From Nitrospirota bacterium (GTDB taxonomy: Bacteria; Nitrospirota; JACRHL01): a stretch of DNA of 64,000 nt. The position numbers and the translations under genes were made by a program. The notes below the pieces were generated by a model, which was not told the origin of the DNA, ran no database searches, and saw only the letters and a program-made list of their open reading frames with translations. Of the stretch, positions 1-11,913 are shown one piece after another. Position 1 is the first letter of the stretch. Every line of letters begins with the position of its first letter. The DNA lies in contig JAOUFN010000010.1 in the NCBI GenBank assembly GCA_029858285.1, positions 1 through 64,000 of the forward strand. The letters run 5' to 3'.

Positions 1-116
1 GAACAGTGGATTGCGCCGGGCGCCACCCATGCCTTGCCGCGGGTTTGCGGCGCGCCCGCCAGTTTATGCCACAGGCCGCCGTTTGACCAGTTGCAGGGGC
101 AGATGGCAAGGCGGCC

Positions 117-1160
117 TCAGCCGCCGGAATCTTCCGGTGGTGATTCCACCGGGGCCACCTCTCCGTTCGTCCGGGAGGGCGAAGCAGGGGGAACCGTTAC
201 GGGAGTTCCGGTGTCCGGCCCTTCGCCCGCCGTGTCAAAATCGGCCCCATCCCACGGCCTTTCCAGCACCGCATCCCCCATCCCCGGCTGTGCCGCGCCG
301 TCATCAGGAAGCGGGCCCGCCCGCAGTTCCACCACCGGTTCCGTGACGACAGCGGGGCGGGCGCGCGGTGTCTTGCGGGTGGCGGTGCGTTGCGCCTTGC
401 CCCGGCCCGTGTCCGGGTGGACGCAATCCACCATTTCGCCGAGTTGCACCGCCCGCAGCATGGCCCGGTCGGCGCGGTTCTCCAGGCGCGGGGAGGGGTG
501 GCCGGGGTTCCATCTGAGGGGGCGCGGCAGCGCCGCGGCAAGAAGCGCGGCTTCGTGGCGGGTCAGATTCCGGGCCGATTTGTGAAAGTGGTGTTGCGCG
601 GCGGCCTCGATGCCGTAGACGCCCGGACCCCACTCCACCACGTTCAGATAAACCTCCATGATGCGCCACTTGCCCCAGAAATTTTCGATCATCCAGGTGA
701 ACGGCACCTCCGCCGCCTTGCGGGCCATGTTGCGGCTTGGCCACAGGAACACATTCTTGGCGGTCTGCTGGGAGATGGTGCTGGCGCCGCGCAGGCGGGC
801 GCCGGGGCGGGCATTGTCGGCCATGGCGTCGGAAATGGCCTCCCAGTCGAAGCCGTTGTGCTGACAGAACAGGTTGTCCTCCAGGGCGATCACGGAGTCC
901 GCAACGTGGGGGGGGACCTCCCTCAGCGGTATCCATTGTTTGTGCAGGCCGTGGCCCTCGGTCAGCCGCACCAGCATCAGCAGGGTGACCGGGGGGGGCA
1001 GGGTGTGATAACCGACCACCAGCAACGGCGGTCCCAGTATCACCACCAGCAGGGTGATGACCACGATGCGCCGCAGGCGCAGGCGCAGCCTGGCCAGAAA
1101 GCCGGGCCGCCGTCTGCTGGCCTGTTGGGCCGCCTTTCTTTCGCGCCACCAGCGGAACAC
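117..1160 (-). CDS. mtgA: Monofunctional biosynthetic peptidoglycan transglycosylase
   Basis: 347 aa ORF with GTG start; N-terminal TM segment and GT51 motifs (EDNLFCQHNGFDWEAI, GASTISQQTAKNVFLWPSR, NVVEWGPGVYGIEAAA). Confidence 0.93.
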   Translation of the reverse strand: MFRWWRERKAAQQASRRRPGFLARLRLRLRRIVVITLLVVILGPPLLVVGYHTLPPPVTLLMLVRLTEGHGLHKQWIPLREVPPHVADSVIALEDNLFCQHNGFDWEAISDAMADNARPGARLRGASTISQQTAKNVFLWPSRNMARKAAEVPFTWMIENFWGKWRIMEVYLNVVEWGPGVYGIEAAAQHHFHKSARNLTRHEAALLAAALPRPLRWNPGHPSPRLENRADRAMLRAVQLGEMVDCVHPDTGRGKAQRTATRKTPRARPAVVTEPVVELRAGPLPDDGAAQPGMGDAVLERPWDGADFDTAGEGPDTGTPVTVPPASPSRTNGEVAPVESPPEDSGG

Positions 1161-1260
1161 GTCAGTCTGCCTTTCGGGACGGCTGAATGGGTCGGGAAAA
1201 AGGTGGGTTCACTGTCGGATCGAGCCTTGGGGGCGCCGAAGCCCCTTCCTCCGTCAGCCG

Positions 1261-1392
1261 GTCATTCGACCGTCGCAGACGGCTGGCATCCGTGTGCCGG
1301 TCATTCGACCGTCACAGACTGTTTGCCTCCGTGTGCCGGTCATTCGACCGTCACAGACTGTTTGCCTCCGTGTGCCGGTCATTCGACCGTCA
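1261..1392. repeat. 39-bp tandem repeat, about 3.4 copies, abutting and overlapping the glmS 3' end
   Basis: GTCATTCGACCGTC recurs at 1261, 1300, 1339 and 1378 (exact 39-bp spacing). Unit GTCATTCGACCGTCACAGACTGTTTGCCTCCGTGTGCCG; the copy at 1378 contains the glmS stop codon. Confidence 0.95.
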
Positions 1393-3211
1393 CACTTTTG
1401 GCCAGATTCCTCGGCTGGTCCACGTCGCAGCCGCGCAGCACGGCGATGTGATAGGCCAGCAACTGCAACGGCACGGTGTACAGGATCGGCGCGGTAAACA
1501 CCCCGGCCTCCGGCACCCGCAACAGGGCGTCCACCCGCCCGTCCAGCTCCCGGTCGCCGGCGGCCACCACGGCAATCACCTTGCCGTCCCGCGCCTTCAC
1601 CTCCATGGTGTTGGACACCACCTTGTCGTACTGCGGACCCGGCGGACACAGGATCAATACCGGCATCTCCTCGTCGATCAGGGCAATGGGGCCGTGCTTC
1701 ATCTCCCCCGCCGCATAGGCCTCGGCGTGGATATAGGAAATTTCCTTGAGCTTCAGCGCCCCCTCCAGGGCGATGGGGAACATAGGGCCGCGCCCCAGGA
1801 ACAGAAAGTCCCGGTGGCGGAAAAACTGATGTGCCATGACCTCGATGTCGGCGGCCTGCTCCAAAGCTTCTTCCACCAGACGCGGCAGGCGCGCCAGATC
1901 GTCCAGCAGCTCCCGCGCGGCGTCTGCCGTCAGGACGCCGCGCACCCGGCCCAGATGCACCGCCAGCAGGTACAGGGCCACGAGCTGGGTGGTAAACGCC
2001 TTGGTGGAGGCCACACCGATCTCCGGGCCCGCATGGGTATAAACCACGCCGTCCGCCGCGCGCGCCGCCGACGAACCCACCGCGTTGCACACCGCCAGCA
2101 CCCGGGCGCCCTTGTCTTTGGCCTCGGTCATGGCCGCCAGGGTGTCGGCGGTTTCGCCCGACTGGGTGATGGCCAGCACCATCTGGCCGGGGCCGGTGAG
2201 GGGGTCGCGGTAGCGGTATTCCGAGGCAATGTCCACCTCCACCGGCAGACGCGCCATGGATTCGATCATGTACTTGCCCAAAAGTCCCGCGTGCCAACTG
2301 GTGCCACAGGCGACGATGGTCATCCGGCCCAGGGAGCGCAGGTCGTCGTCGCTGATTTTCAATTCCGGCAGCAGTACGCCGTCCCGATCGGGGGTCACGC
2401 GCCCCATCATGGTATCGCTGATGGCGTTGGGTTGCTCGTGGATCTCCTTGAGCATGAAGTGCTTGTACCCGGCGCGCTCCGCCATCACCGGGTTCCACTC
2501 CACCTCGTTCACCACCGGGGTCACCCGGGTGCCGTCCACGCGGCTGATGACGGCCTTGTCGGCGGTAAGCACCGCCACCTCGCCGTCGTTCAGGTAGATC
2601 ACCCGGCGGGTGTGGGCGAGGATGGCGGGGATGTCGCTGGCAATAAAATTCTCGCCCTTGCCCAGCCCCACCACCAGCGGGCACGCCTTGCGCGCCGCAT
2701 ACACCACGCCCGGCGCGTCGGCACACACCAGCCCCAGGGCGTAGGCCCCCTGCACCTCGCCCAGCGCCTGCCGCAGGGCGGCCTCGGCGGGCAATCCACT
2801 CTGCATGTGCTGATCGATGAGATGGGCGATGACCTCGGTATCGGTTTCCGAACTCATGGTGCGGCCCGAGGCCACCAGTTGTTCCCTCAAGGGGATGAAG
2901 TTTTCGATGATGCCGTTGTGCACCAGGGCGATGCGCCCCACCTTGTGGGGATGGGCGTTGGGCACCGAGGGGCGTCCGTGGGTGGCCCAGCGGGTGTGGC
3001 CGATACCGGTGGTGGCGGCAAATTCACGCCCGGCGATGAGTGTCTCCAGCCCCGCCAGCTTGCCCTGATTGCGTTCCACGGTGATGTTTCCACCGGGCTC
3101 CAGCACGGCGATTCCGGCCGAGTCGTAGCCCCGGTATTCCAGGCGCCGCAGCCCCTCGATGAGGATGGGCACCGCCTGCTGGGGCCCCACATATCCGACA
3201 ATGCCACACAT
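1379..3211 (-). CDS. glmS: Glutamine--fructose-6-phosphate aminotransferase (isomerizing)
   Basis: 610 aa; starts MCGIVGYVGPQQAVPILIEGLRRLEYRGYDSAG and ends PRNLAKSVTVE, both characteristic of GlmS. Confidence 0.98.
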   Translation of the reverse strand: MCGIVGYVGPQQAVPILIEGLRRLEYRGYDSAGIAVLEPGGNITVERNQGKLAGLETLIAGREFAATTGIGHTRWATHGRPSVPNAHPHKVGRIALVHNGIIENFIPLREQLVASGRTMSSETDTEVIAHLIDQHMQSGLPAEAALRQALGEVQGAYALGLVCADAPGVVYAARKACPLVVGLGKGENFIASDIPAILAHTRRVIYLNDGEVAVLTADKAVISRVDGTRVTPVVNEVEWNPVMAERAGYKHFMLKEIHEQPNAISDTMMGRVTPDRDGVLLPELKISDDDLRSLGRMTIVACGTSWHAGLLGKYMIESMARLPVEVDIASEYRYRDPLTGPGQMVLAITQSGETADTLAAMTEAKDKGARVLAVCNAVGSSAARAADGVVYTHAGPEIGVASTKAFTTQLVALYLLAVHLGRVRGVLTADAARELLDDLARLPRLVEEALEQAADIEVMAHQFFRHRDFLFLGRGPMFPIALEGALKLKEISYIHAEAYAAGEMKHGPIALIDEEMPVLILCPPGPQYDKVVSNTMEVKARDGKVIAVVAAGDRELDGRVDALLRVPEAGVFTAPILYTVPLQLLAYHIAVLRGCDVDQPRNLAKSVTVE

Positions 3212-3259
3212 GATGAAATCCGTTTGTCTCCGCCAGTAATCCTCGGCCCCCGCGCCTGC

Positions 3260-4324
<1,065 letters not shown>

Positions 4325-4445
4325 GGGGGACTAGGATAGCATGTCCGGCGCAGGACGTTACGGCACGGCGCAGGGCCCAGGGGGCAGGGGCGGCAGGTCT
4401 TGTCAATGCTTTCTATCCGCCTCCACCACCGTCTGCGGTGCGCCG

Positions 4446-5051
4446 TCACCCCTTGGCCAGCGCCGCCAGTCCCAAGCGGATGAGCCCCTCCACGGGCAGT
4501 TCCGGGTGGGTTTCGGCGGCCTGACGGATGGCGGTTTCGGCATGGTTTCGGGGATATCCCAGGTTCACCAGGGCGCTGATCGCGTCGCCGACGCCGTCCG
4601 GCGCCGAAGCGGCAACGACCGCCGCCCGCACGGTTGCCGGAACCACCCCCACCGTGAGCACCTTGTCCTTCAGTTCCAGGGCCAGACGCCCGGCGGTTTT
4701 TTTGCCCACCCCGGAAACCCGCGACAGGGCGGTGATGTCGGCCCGTGCGATGGCCCCCGCCAGCTCCGCCGCCGGCATGGCCGAAAGCAGCGCCAGCGCC
4801 AGCTTGGGGCCGATGCCGGTCACCCCCACCAGGAGCAGGAACATGGCCTTGTCGGTGCGGCTCTCGAAGCCGTACAGGTGGATGGCGTCCTCGCGCACCT
4901 GGGTGTGGATGTGCAGGGTCACTTCTGCCCCCTCGGGGAGGGTGAGCAGGGCGGCGCGGGGGGCGAACACCTCGTAGCCGACGCCATGCACGTCCAGCAC
5001 CAGGCGGTGTTCGTCCCGCTCCACCACCTTTCCGCACAGGCGCGCGATCAT
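4446..5051 (-). CDS. ruvA: Holliday junction branch migration protein RuvA
   Basis: 201 aa; MIARLCGKVVERDEHRLVLDVHGVGYEVFAP, GVTGIGPKLALALLS, VGKKTAGRLALELKDK. Confidence 0.97.
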   Translation of the reverse strand: MIARLCGKVVERDEHRLVLDVHGVGYEVFAPRAALLTLPEGAEVTLHIHTQVREDAIHLYGFESRTDKAMFLLLVGVTGIGPKLALALLSAMPAAELAGAIARADITALSRVSGVGKKTAGRLALELKDKVLTVGVVPATVRAAVVAASAPDGVGDAISALVNLGYPRNHAETAIRQAAETHPELPVEGLIRLGLAALAKG

Positions 5052-5581
5052 GCGGGCTTCCTCATCACGGTGGTTTTTCCTGCGGTGGTTGCCGTCAGGG
5101 CCGTCAGGCGGCTGGTCTGCAAATGGGCCAGTGCCAGTGCCAGGGCGTCCGCCGAGTGCTCGGAGGAGGGCGGGGAGGTCAACCCCAACAGGCGCTGGAT
5201 CATGAACATCACCTGCTCCTTGTCGGCCCTGCCATAGCCCGCCACCGATTGCTTGGCGGTGACCGGGTTGACGTCCGCCACCGGCACCCCGGCGCGGGCG
5301 CAGGCAAGCAGGATCACCCCCCGCGCCTGCCCGAGCTTGATGGCGGTTTGCGGGCTTTTGAGCTTGGAGATGAATGCGGTCTCCACCGCCACCGACTGGG
5401 GGGAGTGGCGTTGCAGCAGGTCCCGGATGCGGTCGTGAATCGCCAGCAGGCGTTCCGGCATGGGCAGTCGCGGGCTGGAGCGCACCTCTCCGGCTTCCAG
5501 ACAGATCAGACGGGAGCCGATGCGCTGCACCACGCCGTAGCCGGTGGCCACGGTGCCCGGGTCCACCCCCAGCACGATCAT
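5048..5581 (-). CDS. ruvC: Crossover junction endodeoxyribonuclease RuvC
   Basis: 177 aa; MIVLGVDPGTVATGYGVV, AVETAFISKLKSPQTAIKLGQARGV; overlaps ruvA by 4 bp. Confidence 0.97.
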   Translation of the reverse strand: MIVLGVDPGTVATGYGVVQRIGSRLICLEAGEVRSSPRLPMPERLLAIHDRIRDLLQRHSPQSVAVETAFISKLKSPQTAIKLGQARGVILLACARAGVPVADVNPVTAKQSVAGYGRADKEQVMFMIQRLLGLTSPPSSEHSADALALALAHLQTSRLTALTATTAGKTTVMRKPA

Positions 5582-5611
5582 GCGCGGCCTTGCTGGCGTG
5601 GCGACACGCCG

Positions 5612-6364
5612 TCAGCCGCCCATCACCTGGGCCAGTACCTCGTCCGACATGTCGAAATTGGCGGCCACCGACTGCACGTCGTCGTGGTCCTCCAGCAGGT
5701 CCATGATCTTGATCATGTTGGCCGCGTCCTTGCTTTCGATCTGCACCTGGTTGTCGGGCATGCGCTGCACCTCGGCGCCGGACGGCGCGATGCCCGCCGC
5801 CTTGATGGCGTCGAGCACGGTTTCGAAGTCGGCAGGGTCGGTGACGATCTGGAAGCTGTCTTCCAGGTTTTGCAGATCCTCGGCGCCGGCGCTGAGGGCG
5901 ATTTCCATCATCTGGTCCTCGCTGCGGCCTTCGGCGGGCACGGTGATGACCCCCTTGCGGTGGAACATCCAGCCCACGCAGCCGGTTTCGCCCATCTTGC
6001 CGCCGTGCTTGCCGAGGATGTGGCGGATTTCGCCCACCGTGCGGTTGCGGTTGTCGGTGGCCACGTCGATGAGCACCGCCACGCCGCCGGGGCCGTAGCC
6101 CTCGTAGACAATCTCCTCGTAGACCACGCCGGGCAATTCCCCGGTGCCCTTCTGGATGGCCCGCTGGATGTTGTCCATGGGCATGTTGGAGGAGCGCGCC
6201 TTGATAACCGCCAGACGCAGGCGCGGGTTGGTTTCGGTGTCACCCCCGCCCATCTTGGCGGCGACGGTGATCTCCTTGCCCAGTTTGGTGAAGATCTTGC
6301 TCCGCTTGGCGTCTACAGCCGCCTTGCGGTGCTTGGTGGTGGCCCATTTTGAATGTCCGGACAT
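5612..6364 (-). CDS. yebC: YebC/PmpR family DNA-binding regulatory protein
   Basis: 250 aa; MSGHSKWATTKHRKAAVDAKRSKIFTKLGKEITVAAK is the family signature; located directly upstream of ruvC. Confidence 0.96.
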   Translation of the reverse strand: MSGHSKWATTKHRKAAVDAKRSKIFTKLGKEITVAAKMGGGDTETNPRLRLAVIKARSSNMPMDNIQRAIQKGTGELPGVVYEEIVYEGYGPGGVAVLIDVATDNRNRTVGEIRHILGKHGGKMGETGCVGWMFHRKGVITVPAEGRSEDQMMEIALSAGAEDLQNLEDSFQIVTDPADFETVLDAIKAAGIAPSGAEVQRMPDNQVQIESKDAANMIKIMDLLEDHDDVQSVAANFDMSDEVLAQVMGG

Positions 6365-6455
6365 GGCGGGGGCAATGCTCGGTTCGGGGTTGTGGGTGTG
6401 GCGGACGCAGGGCGTATCCGGTGCCAGGGGGGCGGCCGGACAGCCTCATTCTACC

Positions 6456-6833
6456 CTACTTCGCCTTGGGTGCCTTTTCCTGGGGAGCGCTGTTTTCGGG
6501 GCTGGCGGCGGGGGGAGCCGAAAGATCCGGAAGCGCCGCCGGGGTGACGTCGCCTTCAAAGAAGTTATTGGTCTCGCCGATGGTGCTGATCACCGAACTG
6601 CCCGAACCGTGGCGGGCCATGATCGCCAGCACCAGGGAGGTGGTCATGAAAATGGCCGCGCAGGCCACCGTGACCTTGGCCAGAAACGAGGTGGCGCCGC
6701 GGGCGCCAAACAGGGTGTGGCTGCCGCCACCAAAGGACGCGCCGATATCGGAACCCTTGCCGCGCTGCAGCAGGATGATGCCGATCATCAGAACGCAGAC
6801 CGTCACATGGATGATGGTGAACAGGGTAGACAT
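6456..6833 (-). CDS. secG: Preprotein translocase subunit SecG
   Basis: ATG start chosen at MSTLFTIIHVTVCVLMIGIILLQRGKGSDIGASFGGGSHTLFGARGATSFLAK. Confidence 0.92.
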   Translation of the reverse strand: MSTLFTIIHVTVCVLMIGIILLQRGKGSDIGASFGGGSHTLFGARGATSFLAKVTVACAAIFMTTSLVLAIMARHGSGSSVISTIGETNNFFEGDVTPAALPDLSAPPAASPENSAPQEKAPKAK

Positions 6834-7136
6834 GGGTGCCTCGATCCTCCGGCTGGTTCCTGCGGCTGGTTCCTGAAATCCCCTCCGGGTGTGCTCGACC
6901 CGCGCCCAGGTTTCCGGTGTAACCACCGGCCCCCTCGGTGCGGGTTCCCTCGCGCCCGCAGCATGGCGGTGAGGCCATGGACCGGCCATTATAGCGCCGG
7001 ATGAAAGCAATTCCTAGGGGGGGTGACGGGGCCGTCCCGGCTTATGTGTCATCCGGCGAATGCCGAAAGGGGAAAACCCCGTGGTTTCCCGGCGGCCTCC
7101 CGCGTGGGCTGCCTGCAAGCGGTGGGAGGAGCAACG

Positions 7137-7844
7137 ATGGACAATCAGCCGGGTATCCGCAGCGATTCCGCCGCCGACCCTTCCGGCGGCATGCCCGACG
7201 GGCGGCCCCGCCCCCGCATGAAAACCCGCCTGCCCAGCGAGCGCGAAATGGAGGGCCGACGCCTGCGCATCCAGCGCGACAAGGCGGAAAAGGCGATCTT
7301 CCAGCGTTACTACCGGCTCGGCGCGCTGATGCTCATCAGCCCGGCCCTGTATTTCATCGACGCCATTTCATCCTATGTCATCACCGTCTCCGGAACGCTG
7401 TTCCTGGTGGGTGGCGGCTGGGGGGCGTGGGTTCACGGCAAGCGCTTCCGCGGGGCGCAAGAGCGGGAAAAATGGCCGTCCGTCGAGGGCACCATCGTCC
7501 GCTCGCGGCTGAAACAGTTCCCCTCCAGCCACAAGCACTCCCACGAATACCTGCCGGATATCGAGTACCACTACACGGTGCGCAACAAGAACTATACCGG
7601 CACCAACGTGCGGTTGGGAGACAGCGACGACCCCTTGCTCGAGAGCCAGCACGGCCTGTGGGCACCGGTGGTGGCGCGCTACCCGGCGGGCACCCCGGTA
7701 CGGGTGTACTACAATCCGGAAGGTCCCCGTGAGGCGTGTCTGGAGATCACCGAAAGCGGCGCGGGGCTGGAGATGACGCTCAACTCGATTCTGGCGCTGC
7801 AGGGTTTTTTCGGCATGCTCACCGGTCTGGCGCGCATGGGCTGA
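7137..7844 (+). CDS. DUF3592-like membrane protein
   Basis: Start MDNQPGIRSDSAADP; two TM segments, then a WPSVEGTIVRSRLKQFPSS...YLPDIEYHYTVRNKNYTG...VRVYYNPEGPREACLE pattern typical of DUF3592. Confidence 0.7.
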   Translation: MDNQPGIRSDSAADPSGGMPDGRPRPRMKTRLPSEREMEGRRLRIQRDKAEKAIFQRYYRLGALMLISPALYFIDAISSYVITVSGTLFLVGGGWGAWVHGKRFRGAQEREKWPSVEGTIVRSRLKQFPSSHKHSHEYLPDIEYHYTVRNKNYTGTNVRLGDSDDPLLESQHGLWAPVVARYPAGTPVRVYYNPEGPREACLEITESGAGLEMTLNSILALQGFFGMLTGLARMG

Positions 7845-7900
7845 AAGGCCGCCACATAAGGCTGCCACGGAGCGGGAAAGTTCACCGCTCCCCCCGCCGG

Positions 7901-8431
7901 TCAGTGGTCCCGGTGTTCCCTCTGGGCCAGTTTCTTGGCCACCCCCAGCCGGTCCATCAACGCGAACATCACACCCGAAAACACCAGGGTCAGGTGGATG
8001 CCCACCTTCCACGCCAGTTGGTTGTCGTTGAGCTCCTCCAGGTTCACGAAGGCCTTGAGCAGTTCGATGGCCGAGATGGCGACGATTGAACCGATGAGCT
8101 TGATCTTGAGGTCGGCAAAGTCCACATGCCCCATCCACTCGGGACGGTCTTCGTGATTTTCGGTGTGGATGTGGGAGACGAAGTTTTCGTAGCCCGCAAA
8201 CACGATGATCAGCAGCAGATTGGCCACCAGCGCCACGTCCACCAGGGACAGGATGCCCAGAATCACCTCTTCGCCCTCGCCGTGGAGGACGAGGGGCACG
8301 ATGTGCAGGAATTCCCGGCCAAACTTGACCAGCAGCAGGCCGATGGCCAGGGACAGCCCCAGGTAAAACGGCGCCAGCAGCCAGCGGCTGTTGAAGATGA
8401 CGGTTTCCAGGACTCTTTCGATGCGTTTCAT
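7901..8431 (-). CDS. YqhA-like inner-membrane protein (TIGR00645/UPF0114 family)
   Basis: 176 aa; MKRIERVLETVIFNSRWLLAPFYLGLSLAIGLL...DLKIKLIGSIVAISAIELLKAFVNLEEL...HLTLVFSGVMFALMDRL. Confidence 0.88.
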   Translation of the reverse strand: MKRIERVLETVIFNSRWLLAPFYLGLSLAIGLLLVKFGREFLHIVPLVLHGEGEEVILGILSLVDVALVANLLLIIVFAGYENFVSHIHTENHEDRPEWMGHVDFADLKIKLIGSIVAISAIELLKAFVNLEELNDNQLAWKVGIHLTLVFSGVMFALMDRLGVAKKLAQREHRDH

Positions 8432-8572
8432 GGGGGCGATTGGGGGATCCGTACTGCGGAGGGTGGGTCAACCTGTGCCTGCCGGACATTCCGGCGCAGG
8501 GTGTTCTATTGTACGTGGGGGGCTTTCACCAGTAAAGGCCGACCGGGAACCTCCCCCCGCTTTCGCACGCCC

Positions 8573-9346
8573 TTACCCCGCCGCCTCCACCATGGGCAGA
8601 AAATTTTCTGCCTTCAGGCTGGCGCCGCCGATCAGACAGCCGTCCACGTCCGGGCAGGCCAGAATTTCCGCCACGTTGTCGGGCTTGGCGGAGCCGCCGT
8701 ACAGCAGGCGGGTTGTTCCGGCCAGCGCGGCGCCGCGGTTTTTTTCCAGCCAGCCGCGGATGAAGGCATGGGCCGCCTGAGCCTGTTCCGGGGTGGCCAC
8801 CTCGCCGGTACCGATGGCCCACACCGGCTCATAGGCGACAATCAGCGTCGCAAGCGCCGCCGCGTCCAGCCCCGCCAGACCGTCGGTCAGTTGCCGCTCC
8901 AGCACCCGCTCCGTCTCGCCGGCGCGGCGCTGGTCGATGAGTTCGCCGATGCAGAAAATCGGGACCAGATGCGCCGCCAGCGCGGCCTTGAGGCGGCCAT
9001 TGACGGTGGCGTCGGTTTCACCAAAATACTGGCGCCGCTCCGAATGGCCCAGAATCACGTGGCCGACCCCCACCTCCTTGAGCATGGCGGCGGAGATTTC
9101 GCCGGTAAACGCGCCGGCTTCTTCCCAATGACAATTCTGCGCCGCCACCTTGATGGGAGAGCCCCACACCGCCTGCAACGCCACCGCCAGCGCGGTGAAC
9201 ACCGGCGCGATCACCACCTCGGCGGTCACCGGCGACTGGTGGGCCTTGAGGCCGTGGACCAGTTCCCGCACGAAGCCGCCGGTTTCGTGGATGCCCTTGT
9301 GCATCTTCCAGTTGCCGGCCATGACCGGTTTGCGCGCGGGGTGCAT
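8573..9346 (-). CDS. tpiA: Triose-phosphate isomerase
   Basis: MHPARKPVMAGNWKMHKG..., GHSERRQYFGETD, AYEPVWAIGTG, LLYGGSAKPDN. Confidence 0.97.
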   Translation of the reverse strand: MHPARKPVMAGNWKMHKGIHETGGFVRELVHGLKAHQSPVTAEVVIAPVFTALAVALQAVWGSPIKVAAQNCHWEEAGAFTGEISAAMLKEVGVGHVILGHSERRQYFGETDATVNGRLKAALAAHLVPIFCIGELIDQRRAGETERVLERQLTDGLAGLDAAALATLIVAYEPVWAIGTGEVATPEQAQAAHAFIRGWLEKNRGAALAGTTRLLYGGSAKPDNVAEILACPDVDGCLIGGASLKAENFLPMVEAAG

Positions 9347-9366
9347 GGGCGTTGGGTGCCTTCGCT

Positions 9367-10557
9367 CTAGTCCCTGGCGTCCGGGATTACCGCCAGGCCG
9401 GGCAGGATTTTGCCCTCCAGCAGTTCCAGGGCCGCGCCGCCGCCGGTGGAGATGAACGACATGTTCTCGCTCTCCCCCGCGCGGTGCACCGCCAGCGCCG
9501 AATCGCCGCCGCCGACGATGGTCAGGGCGTAGGTGTCGGCCACCGCGTGGGCCACGGCAAAGGTGCCGCGTGAAAAGGCGTCCATCTCGAACACCCCCAT
9601 GGGGCCGTTCCACAGCACGGTCTTGGCGTCGCTGATGGCCTCCTGGAACAGTTTTACGCTGGCCGGGCCGATGTCCAGCGCCAGCCAGCCGTCGGGGATC
9701 TCCTGGGTGGTGACGATCTTGGTCTCGGCCTGGGGCGAAAAGCTGGTGGAGACCACACAGTCCACCGGCAGGTAGAACTTTTTGCCCCGGCTGCGGGCGT
9801 CGAGGCGGATCTTGTTGGCCAGTTCCAGCATGTCTTCCTCCACCGCGCTGGCGCCCACGCCGTAGCCCATGGAGCGCAGGAAGGTGAAGGCCATGCCGCC
9901 GCCGACGATGACCTTGTCGGCGCGCTCCACCAGGTTTTGCAGCACGGCGATCTTGGATGACACCTTGGCGCCGCCGATGATGACCACCAGAGGCCGCACC
10001 GGGTTGTTGAGCGCCCCGTGCAGGTAATTGATCTCGCGCTGCATCAGGTAGCCGCAGGCCACCTCGGGCAGGTATTCGGTAATGCCGGTGATGGAGGCAT
10101 GGGCCCGGTGCGCGGCGCCGAAGGCGTCGTTCACATACACCTCGGCCAGCCCGGCCAACTGTTTGGCGAAGGCCGGGTCGTTGGCGGTTTCGCCTTTGTG
10201 GAAGCGCAGGTTCTCCAGCAGCAGCACATCGCCGTCCTTCATGCGCTGGATCATGCTGTCCACCTGCGGTCCCACGCAGTCGGGGGCAAACGCCACCTCC
10301 TTGCCCAGCAGGCGGCCCAGACGCCGCGCCACCGGCGCCAGGGACAGGCGCGGATCCGGGGCCCCCTTGGGGCGCCCCAGGTGGGAACCCAGGATCACCT
10401 TCGCCCCGGCGTCGATGGCGTAGTTGATGGTGGGCAGCGCGCCGCGGATGCGGGCGTCGTCGGTGATGTTCAGGTCGTCATCCAGGGGCACGTTGAAGTC
10501 GGCGCGGATGAAGGCGCGCTTGCCCTTGAGCGAAAGTCTGTCGACGGAGCGTTTCAC
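9367..10557 (-). CDS. pgk: Phosphoglycerate kinase
   Basis: GTG start VKRSVDRLSLKGKRAFIRADFNVPLDDD; GSHLGRPKGAPD, VLLLENLRFHKGE, WNGPMGVFEMDAFSRGT. Confidence 0.97.
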   Translation of the reverse strand: MKRSVDRLSLKGKRAFIRADFNVPLDDDLNITDDARIRGALPTINYAIDAGAKVILGSHLGRPKGAPDPRLSLAPVARRLGRLLGKEVAFAPDCVGPQVDSMIQRMKDGDVLLLENLRFHKGETANDPAFAKQLAGLAEVYVNDAFGAAHRAHASITGITEYLPEVACGYLMQREINYLHGALNNPVRPLVVIIGGAKVSSKIAVLQNLVERADKVIVGGGMAFTFLRSMGYGVGASAVEEDMLELANKIRLDARSRGKKFYLPVDCVVSTSFSPQAETKIVTTQEIPDGWLALDIGPASVKLFQEAISDAKTVLWNGPMGVFEMDAFSRGTFAVAHAVADTYALTIVGGGDSALAVHRAGESENMSFISTGGGAALELLEGKILPGLAVIPDARD

Positions 10558-10592
10558 GGCGGTACCTCGGTGCCGGGTGGATGGGGGGCTTC

Positions 10593-11600
<1,008 letters not shown>

Positions 11601-11867
11601 TTAAGCTGGATTGCTGGTCCCGGAAAAGGGGGATTTGACCCGTTTTCCGGAGACGAAAAGTTACTAAAAAACAGTGTGGTGCGTTGTCACGCGGGTCAAA
11701 AAAGGGGCCCCACCCGGGCGGCGTCCGCAAGCCGTGCCCGTTGCCACCGGAGTGGGGGGCTGCGCCGCCGCGAGGGAACTGGAATTCAAGCAGGAACCGG
11801 GCAGGGAGTCAAGGCGGCGGCAGGCATGGCCCGGCGGGGCGAGCCCCTCCGGCGTAATCGCGTAAAA

Positions 11868-11913
11868 CGCAGCGGTCCGTGCCCGCCGCCGTTTATCGCA
11901 GCGGTCCGTGCCC
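11868..11913. repeat. 29-bp period direct repeat of 17 bp spanning the 3' end of the LolB-like gene
   Basis: CGCAGCGGTCCGTGCCC at 11868-11884 and again at 11897-11913. The second copy encodes the last codons (GHGPLR) of the minus-strand lipoprotein gene. Confidence 0.85.

Noticed and set aside
1261-1392. Possible CRISPR array
   Set aside because: Units are contiguous 39-bp tandem copies with no unique spacers and no cas genes nearby.
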